Of a stretch of 64,000 nucleotides of DNA, positions 62,566 to 64,000 are shown piece after piece (position 1 is the first letter of the stretch; every line of letters starts with the position of its first letter). The translations under genes were made by a program, and so were the position numbers. The DNA is from JBDHWI01 sp964590135 (lineage in GTDB: Bacteria > Chloroflexota > Anaerolineae > J036 > Brachytrichaceae), in the NCBI GenBank assembly GCA_964590135.1, contig CAZPVX010000004.1:1-64000 (forward strand). Direction: 5' to 3'. The notes under the pieces were generated by a model that saw only the letters and a program-made list of their open reading frames with translations, had not been told where the DNA came from and did no database searches.

Positions 62566-63048
62566 ATGAGCATCTCTATCTCTGATATAACAGTTGAAAC
62601 CGCGCAGGGCGAGCCGAAGTCGCTCAACGACTACCAGGGCAACGTGCTGCTGATCGTGAATGTGGCCTCGAAGTGCGGCAATACACCGCAATACGAACAG
62701 CTCGAAGCGCTGAACCGCGCATATGCGGAGCGCGGTCTGCGCGTGCTGGGCTTCCCATGCAACGATTTCATGTGGCAGGAGCCGGGCAGCATCGAGGAGA
62801 TTCAACGATTCTGCAAGACGAAATACCACATTACATTTGACCTGTTCAACAAGATCCACGTGAAGGGCAAGGAACAGTCACCGCTCTATGCGAAGCTGAC
62901 ACAGGCCGAGCCGGCAGGCGACGTGACGTGGAATTTCGAGAAGTTCCTCGTCGGCAAAGACGGCACCGTCGTCGCGCGATTTTTGCCCAAGACCAAGCCC
63001 GATGCGCCGGAGATCGTCAGCGCCATCGAGCGCGAATTGGCGCGCTGA
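62566..63048 (+). CDS. Glutathione peroxidase family (Cys type)
   Basis: 160 aa thiol peroxidase. The catalytic tetrad is complete: C37 (NVASKCGNTPQY), Q71 (WQEPGS), W122 and N123 (VTWNFEKFLVG). The usual NQFGGQEPG stretch reads NDFMWQEPG, an unusual loop. Such bacterial enzymes usually take electrons from thioredoxin. TACAAT (62550-62555) sits 11 nt before the ATG at 62566, giving a leader of about 4 nt. Confidence 0.94.
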   Translation: MSISISDITVETAQGEPKSLNDYQGNVLLIVNVASKCGNTPQYEQLEALNRAYAERGLRVLGFPCNDFMWQEPGSIEEIQRFCKTKYHITFDLFNKIHVKGKEQSPLYAKLTQAEPAGDVTWNFEKFLVGKDGTVVARFLPKTKPDAPEIVSAIERELAR

Positions 63049-63121
63049 CTGGCGAACTATCCAGCCTGAAACCGATCCGCCGGCCAGTCCATTCCCGCCA
63101 GCCCCGCGCTATCATCCCAGC

Positions 63122-64000
63122 ATGGCAACCAAGCTGGGCAAGGAAGAGCGCGCCGCGGCCCTGCGGCGCATGGCATCCGAACAGATCGATGTGCTGGTGA
63201 TCGGTGGCGGCATCACCGGCGCTGGCGTTGCGCTGGAAGCTGCCGCGCGCGGCTACACCGTAGGCCTGATCGACAAGGGCGACTTCGCCGGCGGCACCTC
63301 CAGCAAATCGACCAAGCTGGTGCATGGCGGCATCCGCTATCTGCCGCAATTCGATTTCGCGCTCGTGCGCGAGGCGTTGATCGAGCGCGGCTTGATGGCG
63401 CGCAATGCGCCGCACCTGGTGAAGCCGCTTGGCTTTGTGCTGCCGTACTACAAGGAAAACAAGCGTCCGCTCGGCACGCCGATCGTGCCGCCCCGCGGCG
63501 TCGGCATGAGCTACCTGCTGCGCGCCGGCCTGATGATGTACGACACGTTCGCCGGCAAGCTCGGCATCGGCCGCCACGAACATATTGGCATCGAAAAGAC
63601 GTTGCAGCTCGCGCCGGCACTGAAGGCCGAAGGACTGAAGGACGGCTTCGTGTACTACGACGGCCAGACTGACGACACACGCTTGACGATGACCGTCTTG
63701 CGCACTGCCGCAAAGAAGGGCGCGCTGCTGGCAAACCACACCGAGTTGCTGGGGTTCGAGATCGGAAACGAGGCAGTTCCCTGCATCCAGGCGGCGCGCG
63801 TGTGCGACGTGTTGAGCGGCGAGGAATTTGCCATTCATGCAAAGACCATCATCAATGCTGCCGGCGTGTGGGCGGCGAAGGTCGAATCGTTGGCGGGCGA
63901 GTCGAAGATCGTGATCAAGCCGGCGAAGGGCGTCCATCTCACCCTGCCGCGCGAAGCAGTGCCAACGACAGAATATGCCGTCGTGCTGCCAGAGACGCCG
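63122..64000 (+). CDS. glpD: FAD-dependent glycerol-3-phosphate dehydrogenase, partial
   Basis: 293 N-terminal residues, cut by the right window edge. Oxidises glycerol 3-phosphate to dihydroxyacetone phosphate, passing electrons to quinones. FAD site VLVIGGGITGAGVALEAAARGY, then GDFAGGTSSKSTKLVHGGIRYL, FVYYDGQTDDTRLTM and INAAGVWA. TATCAT (63110-63115) lies exactly 7 nt before the ATG, predicting a leaderless mRNA. Confidence 0.94.
   Translation, partial: MATKLGKEERAAALRRMASEQIDVLVIGGGITGAGVALEAAARGYTVGLIDKGDFAGGTSSKSTKLVHGGIRYLPQFDFALVREALIERGLMARNAPHLVKPLGFVLPYYKENKRPLGTPIVPPRGVGMSYLLRAGLMMYDTFAGKLGIGRHEHIGIEKTLQLAPALKAEGLKDGFVYYDGQTDDTRLTMTVLRTAAKKGALLANHTELLGFEIGNEAVPCIQAARVCDVLSGEEFAIHAKTIINAAGVWAAKVESLAGESKIVIKPAKGVHLTLPREAVPTTEYAVVLPETP

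Overview
The window is 64 kb of GC-rich bacterial chromosome. Two runs of exactly ten Ns (5688-5697 and 12798-12807) mark it as a scaffolded draft, probably a metagenome bin. The most likely source is a member of the Chloroflexota (Anaerolineae/Caldilineae-like). This is an inference from gene style: a Sec-exported lipoprotein NosZ of the clade II type, a KimA-type potassium permease, YgeY/YgeW-type genes and paired S41 proteases. No rRNA or other phylogenetic marker is present to prove it. Two DNA-level traits run through the window: very frequent GCCGGC hexamers, and many genes whose -10 box lies about one helical turn before the start codon, so that the mRNA should be leaderless.

Layout, left to right. 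1-1037: the 5' part of a type I restriction methylase that is nearly free of GCCGGC and probably imported. 1.6-5.8 kb: a response regulator, a secreted triple-PDZ protein and a sensor kinase, with three copies of a ~140-bp repeat around them. 5.8-11.2 kb: glycerate kinase, threonine ammonia-lyase, flavin reductase, TrpA and a GH32 fructosidase. 11.2-15.8 kb: a TetR repressor divergent from a YceI gene, with two operator palindromes, then glyoxalase-fold enzymes, a nitroreductase and an esterase. 15.8-30.3 kb, minus strand: acyl-CoA carboxyltransferase, FAD oxidoreductase, acetyltransferase, peroxiredoxin, a P-loop-less GTPase-like protein, TatA, two S41 proteases, a Nif3-like protein and two GT39-like membrane glycosyltransferases.

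30.3-43.2 kb: PyrK and PyrC, a PfkB kinase, an MFS exporter, YgeY and YgeW homologues, amylomaltase, a carbamoylase-type M20 hydrolase, a methyltransferase and a patatin. 43.4-53.2 kb: a SulP transporter and a Crp/Fnr regulator facing a compact nitrous-oxide-reductase operon (nosZ, nosB-like, a fused nosD-nosF, nosY, nosL, cytochrome c, zinc ribbon). 53.2-64 kb: YigZ, GlnS, CorA, a radC remnant, a second carbamoylase, a signal-peptidase homologue lacking both catalytic residues, KimA, RtcB, glutathione peroxidase and the start of glycerol-3-phosphate dehydrogenase.

Together the genes suggest a heterotroph that uses sugars, glycerol, amino acids and ureido/carbamoyl compounds and can respire N2O. 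The most unusual items are the NosD-NosF fusion, the catalytically dead signal peptidase, the PDZ-only protein within a two-component locus, palindromic elements lying in frame inside genes, and the genome-style signals (GCCGGC, heptanucleotide repeats, leaderless promoters).
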